Source of the DNA: Mesostigma viride
Lineage: Eukaryota > Streptophyta > Mesostigmatophyceae > Mesostigmatales > Mesostigmataceae
NCBI GenBank assembly: GCA_009746045.1
Contig: RPFO01000973.1
Coordinates: 1 to 25,671, forward strand
Direction: 5' to 3'
Length of the DNA: 25,671 bases
Under the pieces are notes generated by a model. The model was not told the DNA's origin. It did no database searches and was given only the letters and a program-made list of their open reading frames with translations. Every line of letters begins with the position of its first letter. Positions within the stretch are counted from its first letter, which is position 1. Positions 17,856-25,671 of the stretch are shown piece by piece. Position numbers and translations under genes: made by a program.

Positions 17856-20013
17856 GTGAGTAGGTTTCGATTTTATTTCTCCGTTATGTTGTTGACTTTT
17901 TGTTTTTGTGACCTATAGCTGCAGCGAGACCCTTTGTGAGTTGCAGTTATGATCGAAATGCGATTTTATTGCAAATCGAAACTGTCTGCGGACCTTTGCG
18001 AAACAGGGCGAGACCGATGGCAGGGCGGCGAAGAAGGTGAAGCGGCCCGAGCAAGTCCAAATGAGGTCCACCCCAGCTGAGCTGCGGGACGAGATTCTTA
18101 AGAGGTGGGACAAGTTCACCGTGCACTGCTTTACGGCCTGGTCGCAGGCGGATACAATCAAGGATCGGGAGAAGAATCTGAGAGAGGGGGACGTGCTCGT
18201 GCACGGCGACTGGGCCGAGAACTACGAGAACAGCAGCTACGTCCAACTGCAGTCGCAGTACTTCCACAAGCGCAGCCACATCCTGATGCCCATGATCGTG
18301 CGTTATCGGCTCAACGGCGAGCTGGAAAAGCGCGTCTTCTTTTTCCTGGGGGATTCCAGTATCAAGCGGGGCGAGCGCGCACTCGTATACGCTCTTCGCA
18401 AGATTCTGGAAACCCTGCGGGTAGAAGTAGGGGTAGAGGTGCGAAACCTGTACATGTGCTCGGACAACTGCGCGGTGCAGTTTAAGTCCAGGTACGTGAT
18501 TAACCAGATTAACGGTCTGCTCATGGGGGATCCCGACCTGCAGGCCTTTGAGTTCCACTACATGGGGGAGCAGCATGGGAAGGGGGAGGTGGATGGTCAA
18601 GGAGCGAAGTGCAAGTGCGTCTTGAGGGAAATGCAGAGGATTCCCGAAAACCAGCACATACTTGAGACCCACCAGCTAGTCGCCTACTTGAACCAGAACT
18701 GGCAGGGCGGCAAGACATCGAGCAGGGAGTCGGCCCGCGCGCGGGCCGAGAACGTCACTCGCCACTTCTTCCTTTTACCCCCGGTACGGAATTGTGTGTT
18801 ATTTCAGGTTTTAAGACGTCAACTGCCGCTGTTCTATAAAAATTCAAACCCAATAAAGGTATCTCTGCAGAGAGACCCTATATACTGTCCATGGGTTGCT
18901 TTTCTTTTAGGTATGAAATTTCGCTTGTTCTTTCGGTATGAAGGGGTCTCTCTGCAGCTATACCCTGTGTCGAATTTCGATCACTTGATATCTTGTCGTA
19001 CGTTGTTATTATGATTCGAATGGGGTCTCTCTGCAGCTATACCCTGTGTCGAATTTTGATCACTTGATATCTTGTCGTACGTTGTTATTATGATTCGAAT
19101 GGGGTCTCTCTGCAGCTATACCCTGTGTCGAATTTTGATCACTTGATGTCTTGTCGTTAATTTTTTTTTTAAGGGGTCTCTCTGCAGCTATACCCTGTTT
19201 TATTGGTTTTTGGTCAATTTTGCTAATTTGAACGGTATTCTTTTTGTCCTAACTATTTGATGACAGGACGTCGAGTCCGGCCGACGCGCGGAGGTTGAGG
19301 AGGTGCCTGGCATCAAGAAGGCGCATTGGTGGCGACTGGACAAGTCCGACCCTGGCCTTTTGATGATTAGGCGCTATTCCTGCTACTGTCCGCCCTGTTT
19401 GGCTGGGCGGTTTGAGGGATGTCTAAGCGAGTGGTCGTTTATCATCGAGTTCAATGATGCAGGAAGCTCGATGAAAACTGTCCGTTTGCTGCCACCGAGC
19501 CAGCCCAACCCTCCGGTTCGCATGGTGACGCGGGGGGAGCAGCTGAAGGACAAGCGGGAGGCGATGGGCCGGCAGATGAGACTCCACGACTATGTGGCAG
19601 TTCCATCGGACAAGGACACGGATCACGATCCCATCCACCCGTTCTGGTTGGCTGAGGTTGTAAGCGAAGCCGGGCCGATCGTGTTAGACGAGAACTTCGA
19701 GAGGTGGGTCGAGGGCCGGAACGGACGGGAGAAGGAGCTGTTCCTCGCCGGGAACGGCATTCTTCCCGTTCGGATTTGGAAGCGGGATAAGCATGACCCC
19801 CTGCATTTCACGCTCAACGTTGAGGATTGGCCACCGTCACGCCAGCCCGAGCTTGTGAATTGCTATCTCTGCGTCGCTCCGGCTCTCCGGCTAGAAGCAC
19901 GCGTGCGCAGCGACGGAATGTGTGCCGACATCAGGATGAGCAAGGAGCTCGACAAGTGGCTTACTACGCTGGTGATCAAGGATGAAGCCCCGGAGGGGCC
20001 GGCACCGACTTAA
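16290..20013 (+). CDS. DDE/D transposase-like protein, three exons, intact
   Basis: Exons 16290-17855, 18007-18783 and 19267-20013 join in phase 0 into about 1,029 residues with no lesion. The core has HGDWAENYENSS (D590), CSDNCAVQFKSR (D675) and HGKGEVDGQGAKCK (D718; E716 is an alternative), in the order expected of an RNase-H-fold DDE/D transposase. Cys/His clusters at about residues 340-400 and 475-505 and RRYSCYCPPCLAGRFEGC after the core suggest zinc binding. The same layout (D[FW].ENY, SD..(A/S)QFK.R, HGKG..DG.G, then a Cys motif and a small barrel-like C-terminus) is known from uncharacterised proteins in many animals; the named superfamily is not certain. It would act in the nucleus. 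The start is uncertain: residues before about 50 look atypical and could be replaced by an upstream exon. Confidence 0.65.
17911..17932. repeat. 22-bp dyad in the first intron of the transposase-like gene
   Basis: Left half ACCTATAGCTG is diverged; right half CAGCGAGACCC is intact. Lies within 17856-18006. Confidence 0.75.
18007..18783 (+). CDS. Transposase-like gene exon 2: catalytic core
   Basis: Acceptor GCGAAACAG ends at 18006; donor GTACGG begins at 18784. The three candidate acidic catalytic residues are encoded at 18208-18210, 18463-18465 and 18592-18594, with spacing D-84-D-42-D. Hydrophobic strands precede each (ILMPMIVRYRL, VEVRNLYMCSD, FEFHYMGEQ), as expected for an RNase-H-like fold. 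Confidence 0.65.
18857..18878. repeat. 22-bp dyad in the second intron, symmetric variant
   Basis: AGGTATCTCTG joined to CAGAGAGACCC. The substitution relative to the CTCG form is mirrored in both arms (CTCTCTG/CAGAGAG). Confidence 0.8.
18944..19195 (+). repeat. Tandem 79-bp repeat carrying a dyad in each unit, inside intron 2
   Basis: Dyads at 18944-18965, 19023-19044, 19102-19123 and 19174-19195, periods 79, 79 and 72. The unit is the dyad (GGGTCTCTCTG / CAGCTATACCC), then TGTGTCGAATTT(C/T)GATCAC, TTGAT(A/G)TCTTGTCG and TATGATTCGAATG. The first two units are almost identical, so the expansion is recent. It accounts for most of the 483-bp intron (18784-19266). Confidence 0.92.
19267..20013 (+). 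CDS. Transposase-like gene exon 3: Cys motif and C-terminal domain
   Basis: Acceptor TTTGATGACAG ends at 19266. It reads DVESGRRAEVEEVPGIKKAH, then RRYSCYCPPCLAGRFEGC. A segment around MRLHDYVAVPSDKDTDHDPI and FWLAEVV resembles the small barrel (G..V.V.......W.G.V) that follows the core in related proteins. The stop TAA is at 20011-20013. Confidence 0.6.
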   Translation, partial: DVESGRRAEVEEVPGIKKAHWWRLDKSDPGLLMIRRYSCYCPPCLAGRFEGCLSEWSFIIEFNDAGSSMKTVRLLPPSQPNPPVRMVTRGEQLKDKREAMGRQMRLHDYVAVPSDKDTDHDPIHPFWLAEVVSEAGPIVLDENFERWVEGRNGREKELFLAGNGILPVRIWKRDKHDPLHFTLNVEDWPPSRQPELVNCYLCVAPALRLEARVRSDGMCADIRMSKELDKWLTTLVIKDEAPEGPAPT

Positions 20014-20028
20014 ATTAACAAGAAATTG

Positions 20029-20050
20029 GGGTCTCGCTGCGGGTAGACGA
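20029..20050. repeat. 22-bp dyad just after the transposase-like stop codon
   Basis: Left half GGGTCTCGCTG is perfect, right half CGGGTAGACGA degenerate. It starts 16 bp after TAA and is the rightmost copy in the window. Confidence 0.75.
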
Positions 20051-20158
20051 CGCCCTAGTTTCGGCTCGTATTATATCTTTAGAGTGGGGCTTCAGTAGGG
20101 TGTAAAAAGGTGGCCGCATATATTGTATATATTTTTCGAGATCTTTCTGTGGTCAAGT

Positions 20159-21882
20159 TTAACCCTTAAATCGTCACGGGTCCGTTATAATGGTCCCAGT
20201 CGAACTGGGACCATTTAAACGGACCGAGTTTGTGGCAGAACTGGGCGCCGCGCCACTTTGAATTTAACGGTCAACTCGACGGATCCTGAAAGCTGGCCAC
20301 GTGGCCTATCCGCAGCACTTCTCAGACCGTCCATCGGACACTTGGCCAGGGTGCTACGCGCTTGCAAGTCCAGGGGGTACCATGGTCGAACGAAGACGAC
20401 GTGCATAAAAATAATTTTGTCGTGCATGCAATATTCCGGCTATGGCGAAGCAAAAGATGATTGGGGCAGGAGCACGGATGATCAGATTGCGCTGAAATTT
20501 TGTGGAAATATTATTTATGTCATAAACATGCTGCATACCTAGCTGCGGAACAGATAGAAATGCGAATGTAGGCTTCGGAGCAATTTTTCCTTGCGGCAGC
20601 TCGTTAGGGCGGCCAGGCGATGAGCATGCCAGGGCTACGTCATTAATCGCAGCGAAAGTCCATTTTTTTGCGCACTGATGCAATATATAAATTGTTTTTA
20701 GCATTTGTGGTTAGTGGCGTGTTGAAAAAAGCCGCGGTGGATACATCTACAATGTGGGGGTGCTGGCTCCCGCAAGCAAGGTAACGTCCGGTCTCCAGCT
20801 GGTACGTATTTGAGCGCTGGCGTCTTGTAAGAACCCAGTATATATAGTTTAACGTTTGGCACTTGTTCGTAGGCTTGTACTAGAAGGTTTGTAATCGTTT
20901 TTTTGTGGTTTGCTGCTTCTTTGCACAGGCTTGTCAATTGGTTGGTGTACGCCAATGTCGGGCAGATTTTAGCCCATATTCACTTCCGTTCAGCCAATAT
21001 TAGCCTCATGGTGGTGAGAACACGGTCGGGGTCGTTCATGGATAAGATATATGTAATACCAAGGTGATTATCCCTCGCTCATGCAGGTCGAAAGTAGTGT
21101 TTCCATGGCAAGCTTTCTGCACCACTTCATGTCTTGCTAGCTTCTTGTTGTGTGCTCCTTGCAAGCTAGAAACATGACCCTGCTGGCATGGCAGCATGTC
21201 CAGCTTAAACCATTTGTTTTTCTCATCATTGACAACACTTTAGGGGTGCTTTTTTATACCTTTGCTGCACTAGTAATCTCCACCTTGCTATGCCTCCTCC
21301 TTGCGACCGTCCGTGTGCGTATGGTTGATTGCACAAGCTTTATACCCAATGCATAGAATGGCAGTAGCTCTGTATGCTGGGGCTGTGCATTTGGATGCAT
21401 TTGTGGTTGTTTATGATGATGTTGGCCAGGTTGCCACAAAGAAACTATACGGTAGTGCTAGCGAAACACACCCTAAAAACTGGGGCCGTTATAACGGACT
21501 GAGTTATTTTGGGCATTTTGCTAGCTGTGGTAGGCAGCTCTCTGCCATTTCATGATGTGAGTGCATCTATGCCATGCCTGTGAGTATAGCAAACTACCTT
21601 TGAAGGGCCAAGCCCAACTGATTTGTATAAATGGTTTATATTGCATGGTATAGGTCTCATACCCTTTTTTTTTGGTACCCCCTTGGGGGGCATGCTATTT
21701 ATAGCACCCTTGGAGCATGGAAATGTGACCAACAACATGACCCCATCAAAACTTGATATAAAAGCATGCTTGGATACAAGGGTGGGCCAGAAAATGTTAT
21801 TGGGCTTGATACTAGCGTGTTTGCAAAGATAGGTCAACTCAGTCCGTTCTCGTGGTCCCAGTCAAGACGGTTTAAGGGTTAA
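20159..21882. mobile_element. Non-autonomous piggyBac-like element flanked by TTAA
   Basis: TTAA at 20159-20162 is followed by CCCTTAAATCGTC. At the other end GACGGTTTAAGGG is followed by TTAA (21879-21882). The ends are inverted repeats of 13 bp with one mismatch, beginning CCC and flanked by TTAA, the hallmark of piggyBac-type transposition. Subterminal inverted blocks also match (ACTGGGACCA and ACGGAC(C/T)GAGTT near both ends). The 1716-bp interior has no transposase ORF, so it would need a helper enzyme. The hyphenated palindrome at 20190-20214 lies in its left end. Confidence 0.75.
20190..20214. repeat. Perfect 11-bp hairpin
   Basis: ATGGTCCCAGT (20190-20200), CGA, ACTGGGACCAT (20204-20214). 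Part of the left subterminal region of the piggyBac-like element. Confidence 0.9.
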
Positions 21883-22020
21883 GGGTAGTTGATAATTTTT
21901 TGCGGCCTTCAATTAACAGTTATTTTTTACTGCAACATAATCTGTATATTTAAATAATGATAAGGATTTCGATATTTTTTTGCACAATCTATTCGACATT
22001 TGTTTCTGCATGTCGAGAAT

Positions 22021-22231
22021 TTATTGCTCCACCCCCACAAAAAAAATCGTTCCGGAACTGTTCGAAGCGAATAGCACTGACAGGATTCGAACCCGGGTCC
22101 ACATTAATGTTCGGAGTGAGGTAGGCCAGCCATCATGTTCCGCACTGAAATCTGGCTCGGGTCCGATCCCTTCCATTGCTCTTCGCTTCGAACAGCTCCG
22201 GAACAAGTTAGGTTTGGGGTTGGAGCAATAA
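22021..22231. mobile_element. 211-bp MITE with tRNA-like B box
   Basis: Long inverted repeats of about 57 bp: TTATTGCTCCACCCCCACAA at 22021 and, reversed, TTATTGCTCCAACCCCAAAC ending at 22231. Both continue through GTTCCGGA(A/G)CTGTTCGAAG and CGAA(T/G)AGCA. Between the arms the minus strand carries GGTTCGAATCC (22093-22083), a perfect B box, with a weak A-box-like TGGCCTACCTCA upstream. No coding capacity and no clear target duplication. A tRNA-related SINE with fold-back structure is the alternative. Confidence 0.7.
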
Positions 22232-22246
22232 TGTTAATCATCCCAC

Positions 22247-22266
22247 GGTCCTAAATTTAGGACTTT
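22247..22266. repeat. Palindromic 20-mer, copy 1 of 2
   Basis: GGTCCTAAATTTAGGACTTT, whose first 17 bases form a near-perfect dyad. An identical 20-mer is at 23967-23986, and related GGTCCTAA words occur at 23767-23785. They may mark ends of another nested element. Confidence 0.7.
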
Positions 22267-22290
22267 GTCCTAAATCGTCCTAGTGGTCAC

Positions 22291-22459
22291 TATAACCGAG
22301 GTACCGGGGGGGGGGTCACTATATGGACCGTACCCCATGTGGACCGTACCCGGCATGATGTACCCGACCCGTGGTACCGGCACATGGTACCCGGATTCCG
22401 TACCCGGGTACCGGGTATAATGGCGGGAAAGTAGGTACCTCGACCAAAAATATAACCGA
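22291..22459. repeat. GTACC-rich insert between 9-bp direct repeats
   Basis: TATAACCGA at 22291-22299 and again at 22451-22459. The sequence between is dominated by GTACCC/GGTACC words (about ten) with a run of G at 22306-22315. CGAGGTACC at the left is mirrored by GGTACCTCG at the right. A 9-bp duplication would fit a Mutator-like or other insertion, but ordinary chance or tandem slippage is possible. Confidence 0.5.
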
Positions 22460-23960
22460 TTTTGGAGCGAAGAAGTGGGTGCGGGAATGAAGTGAGGTGG
22501 ATATGGCGACCTGACAATCGTGGCCGGCGTTTTCACGTGCGTTTATCATTTCGGGCGCCCAGTAGCAAAAACGAAAGGTTGTTAGTTGTGCTTAAAGGCT
22601 GTGAATATTTTCTGCGCAAGTTTTTATGTGTAGCTCTGTATCACAGCGGCACAACACAAATGGGTCGCAGATCGCCTGCTCGCGGAGGGTCGATTTTGGC
22701 ACAAACATGTTAGTGTATTAGCAATGGTGGTGCGAATCAAGCCAGGAAATTTTTGTGGACGATTTTTATTATAGTCTGGAGTTTAGAAACGGAGTATTTG
22801 ACATGGGAGCGCCTGGGCCGTGATATTCTTGCCCGATTTCCATTGTCGACCATGTTTTAGGGACGTTCAGGCTGGGCAGCGAGCGCACCTTATAGGTCTT
22901 CACTTTCGGTATTTCTTGGACCTAGAACGCAGCACAAGCGTGGTTTATATCATTGTCGAACCGGTTGGCCAGCTTTGGCGCGCTCAGCTCTCGGAAAGCT
23001 GACCTCGCTGCGGATTTCAGCGACTTTTTTGCAACCATCTGGAATGAGGCGACGTAAGTAGCAGGTAAGTGCCGGGTTGTCCTAGATCATGAGTGTAACT
23101 GGCAACGCTGTCGTGGTGTTTTGAGTCAGCCAGCTATGCCTAAAAAGAGGGGACGCTCTCTGTGCACATAACTGTCACACATAGTTGGTTTACGTCATAC
23201 AATTTTTTACGTCTCTATCTTCGTCGTCCGCTGCAGCTAAAACTCACATGCGTAAGAGCAGTTTTACTCATGTGTTAGTTATAAACCATGGTCCTATGGC
23301 CTGCAGTCGTTCAGGGTGTTCTCAGACAGTATATACAGTATGGTTTACGTGTTACATGCACCCTGAATTCGCTCACAAAGCTTTGCATATTAGCACAACG
23401 TTGTTTTGTAACTTGATTTGGCTGCATTCATGTGTTAGTTGCAATGCAAATGCAATGTTTTTTCATCGCTGGGTGGTGGCCAGCATGTCCGTGATGTCAA
23501 AGAAGGTTTGGCATATGCTTAGAGAAAGTTTACCGCAAGGGGTGGGCCATGTTCAAGCCGGGCAACCTCAGCAACCATGCAACCCTATATTGCATTACCT
23601 GCACCATCTGTGACACCGTTAATCACGCGTATATATAGAGGCAGCCACAGCAGGGTATGGCCTTGTTATACGCTGCCCCGCCATCCCAAGGCCTCGTAGG
23701 GTCCCCTAGCGCTTGTAAGATGCTCAAGGGACCGTGTGGATAGCATGGTCATGCGTTGACAATAATTGGTCCTAATGGTCCTAAAACCCACATTTTGGCC
23801 AAATTCGCGCTTTGAGGTCTGGCAGGTGGCAGGGCCCATTCATGCACTAAATGTAATTATTTGACCCCAGGTTTTTGATAGAAACTAAAAAAGTGTGTTA
23901 TCTGTCATGGGCACGAATGCCAGGGTCAAATTTTAATGTTTGCATATATATTTTTTAATT
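22460..23960. other. Gene-poor stretch, short ORFs only
   Basis: Several 60-140-codon ORFs occur (for example 22820-23002 and 23185-23613) without domains, splice context or coding-like composition. A TATATATAG at 23630-23638 is the only promoter-like word noted. A CATGTGTTAGTT word is repeated at about 23270 and 23430. Confidence 0.45.
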
Positions 23961-23966
23961 CCACTT

Positions 23967-23986
23967 GGTCCTAAATTTAGGACTTT
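23967..23986. repeat. Palindromic 20-mer, copy 2 of 2
   Basis: Identical to 22247-22266 in the same orientation; the intervening distance is 1.7 kb. Confidence 0.7.
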
Positions 23987-24329
23987 TACTGGGAAGATGG
24001 ACAATAAATACTTATTTGCCGGGCGCAGTTGTCATTCCGCCTAGTACAATTGCGTCACTAGTACAATTTTTGTCTGGGTACGGTACGAACCAATAACGCA
24101 ATATTTAGTATCTAATCGCCGCTGCTCTTGCTGAATTTTATCCGGAAGCTGAAACAGGTGTCCGGTGAAGCGAATACTAGTGACTGGTGGTCGTGCCCTT
24201 CCATTACTCCTTATCGACAAATTTTGGGTTCTACCTGCAGTGATAACCCTTGCGCGTCTGGCTGTCGGGGTCACCAATTTCCTGTCGATTGCAAGCAGCC
24301 AACCTTGCCGAAATTTAACACTGTCACAA

Positions 24330-24767
24330 ATGGAGCAGAGCAATATTTTCGGTTCTCAGCATACCTATGTGATGGTCGACAAAAATGAGCACGCTGCAAA
24401 CATCAGAATTGATGTAGAGTTGCTCGGACCTTCTGCACAGTGGGGTGCAGGTGTCATTGCGTTCGGCAATGGCATGATCGATCTGGTGCCACCCGATTCA
24501 GATTTGAACCCTGCTTACCAATGCGTGCCTGACAATCAGGCGAGAGTGGTGGTGGAGAGCACGGAAATTCCGGGCTCTCCCAATGTATCAATGATGCGCC
24601 TGAGGGCCGAGGCCCAGCAGGAGTTCCTTGCTGCTGCGGAGAACGGCGGGGCCAAGTGGAACACCAAAATGTATACAGGCGAGCCTCCCAACTACAGGGG
24701 AGACCAGTACCAGGGAGTGTACTCCTTCGGCGATTTTGACATCGACGGATGGGGCACCTTTTTCTAG
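24330..24767 (+). CDS. Small unrecognised protein (145 residues) or terminal exon
   Basis: Reads MEQSNIFGSQHTYVMVDKNE, later DVELLGPSAQWGAGVIAFGN and YRGDQYQGVYSFGDFDIDGW, ending GTFF and TAG. Residue use is protein-like and balanced. The frame is open upstream to 24165, but that part is less convincing, so the ATG at 24330 was chosen; an acceptor-like GCAAGCAG at about 24298 makes a terminal exon possible. AATAAA follows 89 bp after the stop. It is the last gene before the right terminal repeat. No family was recognised; acidic and aromatic C-terminal residues are the only notable trait. Confidence 0.45.
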   Translation: MEQSNIFGSQHTYVMVDKNEHAANIRIDVELLGPSAQWGAGVIAFGNGMIDLVPPDSDLNPAYQCVPDNQARVVVESTEIPGSPNVSMMRLRAEAQQEFLAAAENGGAKWNTKMYTGEPPNYRGDQYQGVYSFGDFDIDGWGTFF

Positions 24768-24855
24768 GCGCAATGCCTAAGTTGTCAAATACTCCGACAA
24801 TGTCAAAATTGAGAATGATAAAATTACGGACATGTGCACATATATGTACTGATTC

Positions 24856-24861
24856 AATAAA
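24856..24861 (+). promoter_or_regulatory. Polyadenylation signal AATAAA
   Basis: AATAAA in AT-rich sequence 89 bp after the stop of the preceding ORF, the expected distance for a plant or algal 3' UTR. Confidence 0.45.
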
Positions 24862-25061
24862 AAATTTCGGCAATTTTGTTCCCGGCATTGATAATCAAAA
24901 GCTGCTAGCAAGCCAAGGACTTCAAAAGTGGCAATAGATCGATGTAGGTCGTCGATAAACTTGTCTAGTCGTCATATTTCGGTCGCAAAATTCGCTGCAG
25001 GCATCGGACAAAGTGCACGCAACAGCAGGAGTCGGTTGAGTTGGAAGCACGGCAGACAAAA

Positions 25062-25139
25062 AATTTCGGCGCAAAGTCCGTCGGGCGAAAAATTCGCTCG
25101 GCTGCCAAATTTTCGGCAAGAATTTCGGCGCAATGTCCG
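25062..25139 (-). repeat. Subterminal direct repeat next to the right terminal repeat
   Basis: AATTTCGGCGCAAAGTCCG (25062-25080) and AATTTCGGCGCAATGTCCG (25121-25139), one mismatch, 59 bp apart. Such repeats inside a terminal repeat often bind transposases (inference). Confidence 0.75.
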
Positions 25140-25143
25140 GTTT

Positions 25144-25207
25144 TCGGACGATTGAAATTAGCGTTTTTTTCTTGCAAAAATCTACCCCATTCCGCGTGGG
25201 ACCACCC
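25144..25207 (-). repeat. Right terminal inverted repeat candidate
   Basis: The reverse complement begins GGGTGGTCCCACGCGGAATG and passes through TTTTTGCAAGAAAAAAACGC to TTTCAATCGTCCGA, matching 2727-2799. Confidence 0.75.
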
Positions 25208-25671
25208 AGCGGCCATAGGTATCGAGCTAAGGAGGGGGAATTACCGGACAGAGGCGAGCACATGGAGCGACCGCGGGCCAGGGGGAGAAGCGGGACTTTG
25301 CTGACATGCCAGCGGGCTGGAGCTAGTGAACGACTTTCTCAGCTGAAAACTGTGTTTCATGAGCTTGCCGCCTTCATGGGCAGGCACGTATTTGTAAATA
25401 AACTAGTGTATCTGGTTGGTTTCCAAACTCCATGGCCTCCAATGACGAACTAGTATTTGGTGAGCTTATGCTCGTATTATAGTTGAACGACAATGGGGCT
25501 CAAGGGGAAGGGCAGCCAGCCGGTTAGATAGTTTCCTATCTAACGTGGGTATTTTACCCCCGACCTGAAAAACGACCTAGTAAAAACGACGGAACAAAAC
25601 AGCGGAAATGGGAATAGCCACGAATGGTATAAATAGCCGACAGGTAATGGCCACGAGCCACGAGCCACGAG
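25208..25671. other. Right flank, no gene recognised
   Basis: Contains a perfect hairpin: GTTAGATAG (25523-25531), TTTC, CTATCTAAC (25536-25544). A TATAAATAG word lies at about 25629, and three 7-bp CCACGAG units close the window (25651-25671). The plus-strand ORF at 25133-25453 starts inside the terminal repeat and is probably spurious. Confidence 0.5.

Larger units (their letters stand above)
2727..25207. mobile_element. Candidate giant DNA transposon (about 22.5 kb) bounded by inverted repeats
   Basis: Seen: inverted copies of one sequence at 2727-2799 and 25144-25207, with the same end outward; two divergent multi-exon genes between them, one transposase-like; and a 22-bp dyad family confined to this interval. 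Inferred: these are parts of one mobile element. Against it: no matching target-site duplication (left flank ends CCCCTTCCA, right flank begins AGCGGCCAT), the repeats differ by a 9-base gap and a few substitutions, and nested insertions complicate the right half. Alternatively the two repeats are independent copies of a common interspersed repeat. Comparison with other loci of the same genome would settle this. Confidence 0.45.

Noticed and set aside
20354-20704. 116-codon minus-strand ORF inside the piggyBac-like element
   Set aside because: No transposase motifs and low-complexity-free but unconvincing composition; probably chance in a non-autonomous element.
22083-22165. Functional tRNA gene on the minus strand
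   Set aside because: The B box is perfect, but no acceptor stem, anticodon arm or good A box could be folded. Treated as a tRNA-like motif within a MITE.
2727-25207. Polinton/Maverick, Starship or KDZ-type large element
   Set aside because: No protein-primed polymerase, packaging ATPase, capsid, tyrosine recombinase or typical KDZ motif was seen. The transposase-like core has a different signature.
2700-25235. Target-site duplication for the giant element
   Set aside because: Flanking bases on the two sides (CCCCTTCCA and AGCGGCCAT) show no shared direct repeat of 2-10 bp, so none is claimed.
25133-25453. 106-codon plus-strand ORF at the right edge
   Set aside because: Its start lies within the terminal repeat, and the matching left repeat also gives a chance ORF, so it reflects the repeat rather than a gene.

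Overview
This window is eukaryotic. Its genes are split by GT-AG introns, some with branch-point-like sequence, and encode long low-complexity nuclear-type proteins. Retroelement debris, MITE-like elements and several minisatellites surround them. The style (GC-rich exons, Asp/Glu/Lys-rich proteins, decayed LINEs) suits an alga or charophyte-like plant lineage, but no marker gene fixes the taxon.

Layout. Positions 1-445 hold a frameshifted LINE reverse-transcriptase tail. Positions 1073-1690 and 1803-2726 (minus) hold two degraded or low-complexity genes, one with five 72-bp tandem repeats. At 2727-2799 and 25144-25207 lie two copies of one sequence in inverted orientation, with the same end (GGGTGGTCCCACGCGG) facing outward. 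They could be the terminal inverted repeats of a DNA transposon of about 22.5 kb that fills most of the window. No target-site duplication is visible, so this is a hypothesis.

Inside that interval are two divergent genes. On the minus strand (11514 to 3021) nine exons join into one reading of about 2,400 codons. It has an SR-like N-terminus, a charged coiled coil, several unrecognised helical regions, a possible ParB-like motif and a long acidic/basic tail. It carries one in-frame TGA and four frame changes. On the plus strand (16290 to 20013) three clean phase-0 exons encode about 1,029 residues with a DDE/D transposase-like core (D590, D675, D718), flanked by Cys/His clusters. This matches the architecture of an uncharacterised family spread across eukaryotes. 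Between the genes sit two homologous 30-bp minisatellites, about 1.0 and 1.4 kb, in opposite orientation and meeting at about 13083: a 2.4-kb imperfect inverted repeat with an abrupt G/C strand switch.

The most striking signal is a dispersed 22-bp dyad (GGGTCTCGCTG followed by its inverted complement, centred on CTGCAG), with about 25 copies between 6246 and 20050. Copies lie only in introns (7 of 10) and upstream of the two divergent genes, never in an exon, and none is seen outside the putative element. They look like two-fold-symmetric protein-binding sites or hairpin elements shared by both genes.

The right part (20050-25143) is gene-poor and holds nested insertions: a 1.7-kb piggyBac-like non-autonomous element flanked by TTAA (20163-21878), a 211-bp MITE with an internal tRNA B-box-like motif (22021-22231), a GTACC-rich insert between 9-bp direct repeats, and a short plus-strand ORF (24330-24767) with a nearby AATAAA. 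The last 460 bp hold a perfect hairpin and a 7-bp tandem repeat.
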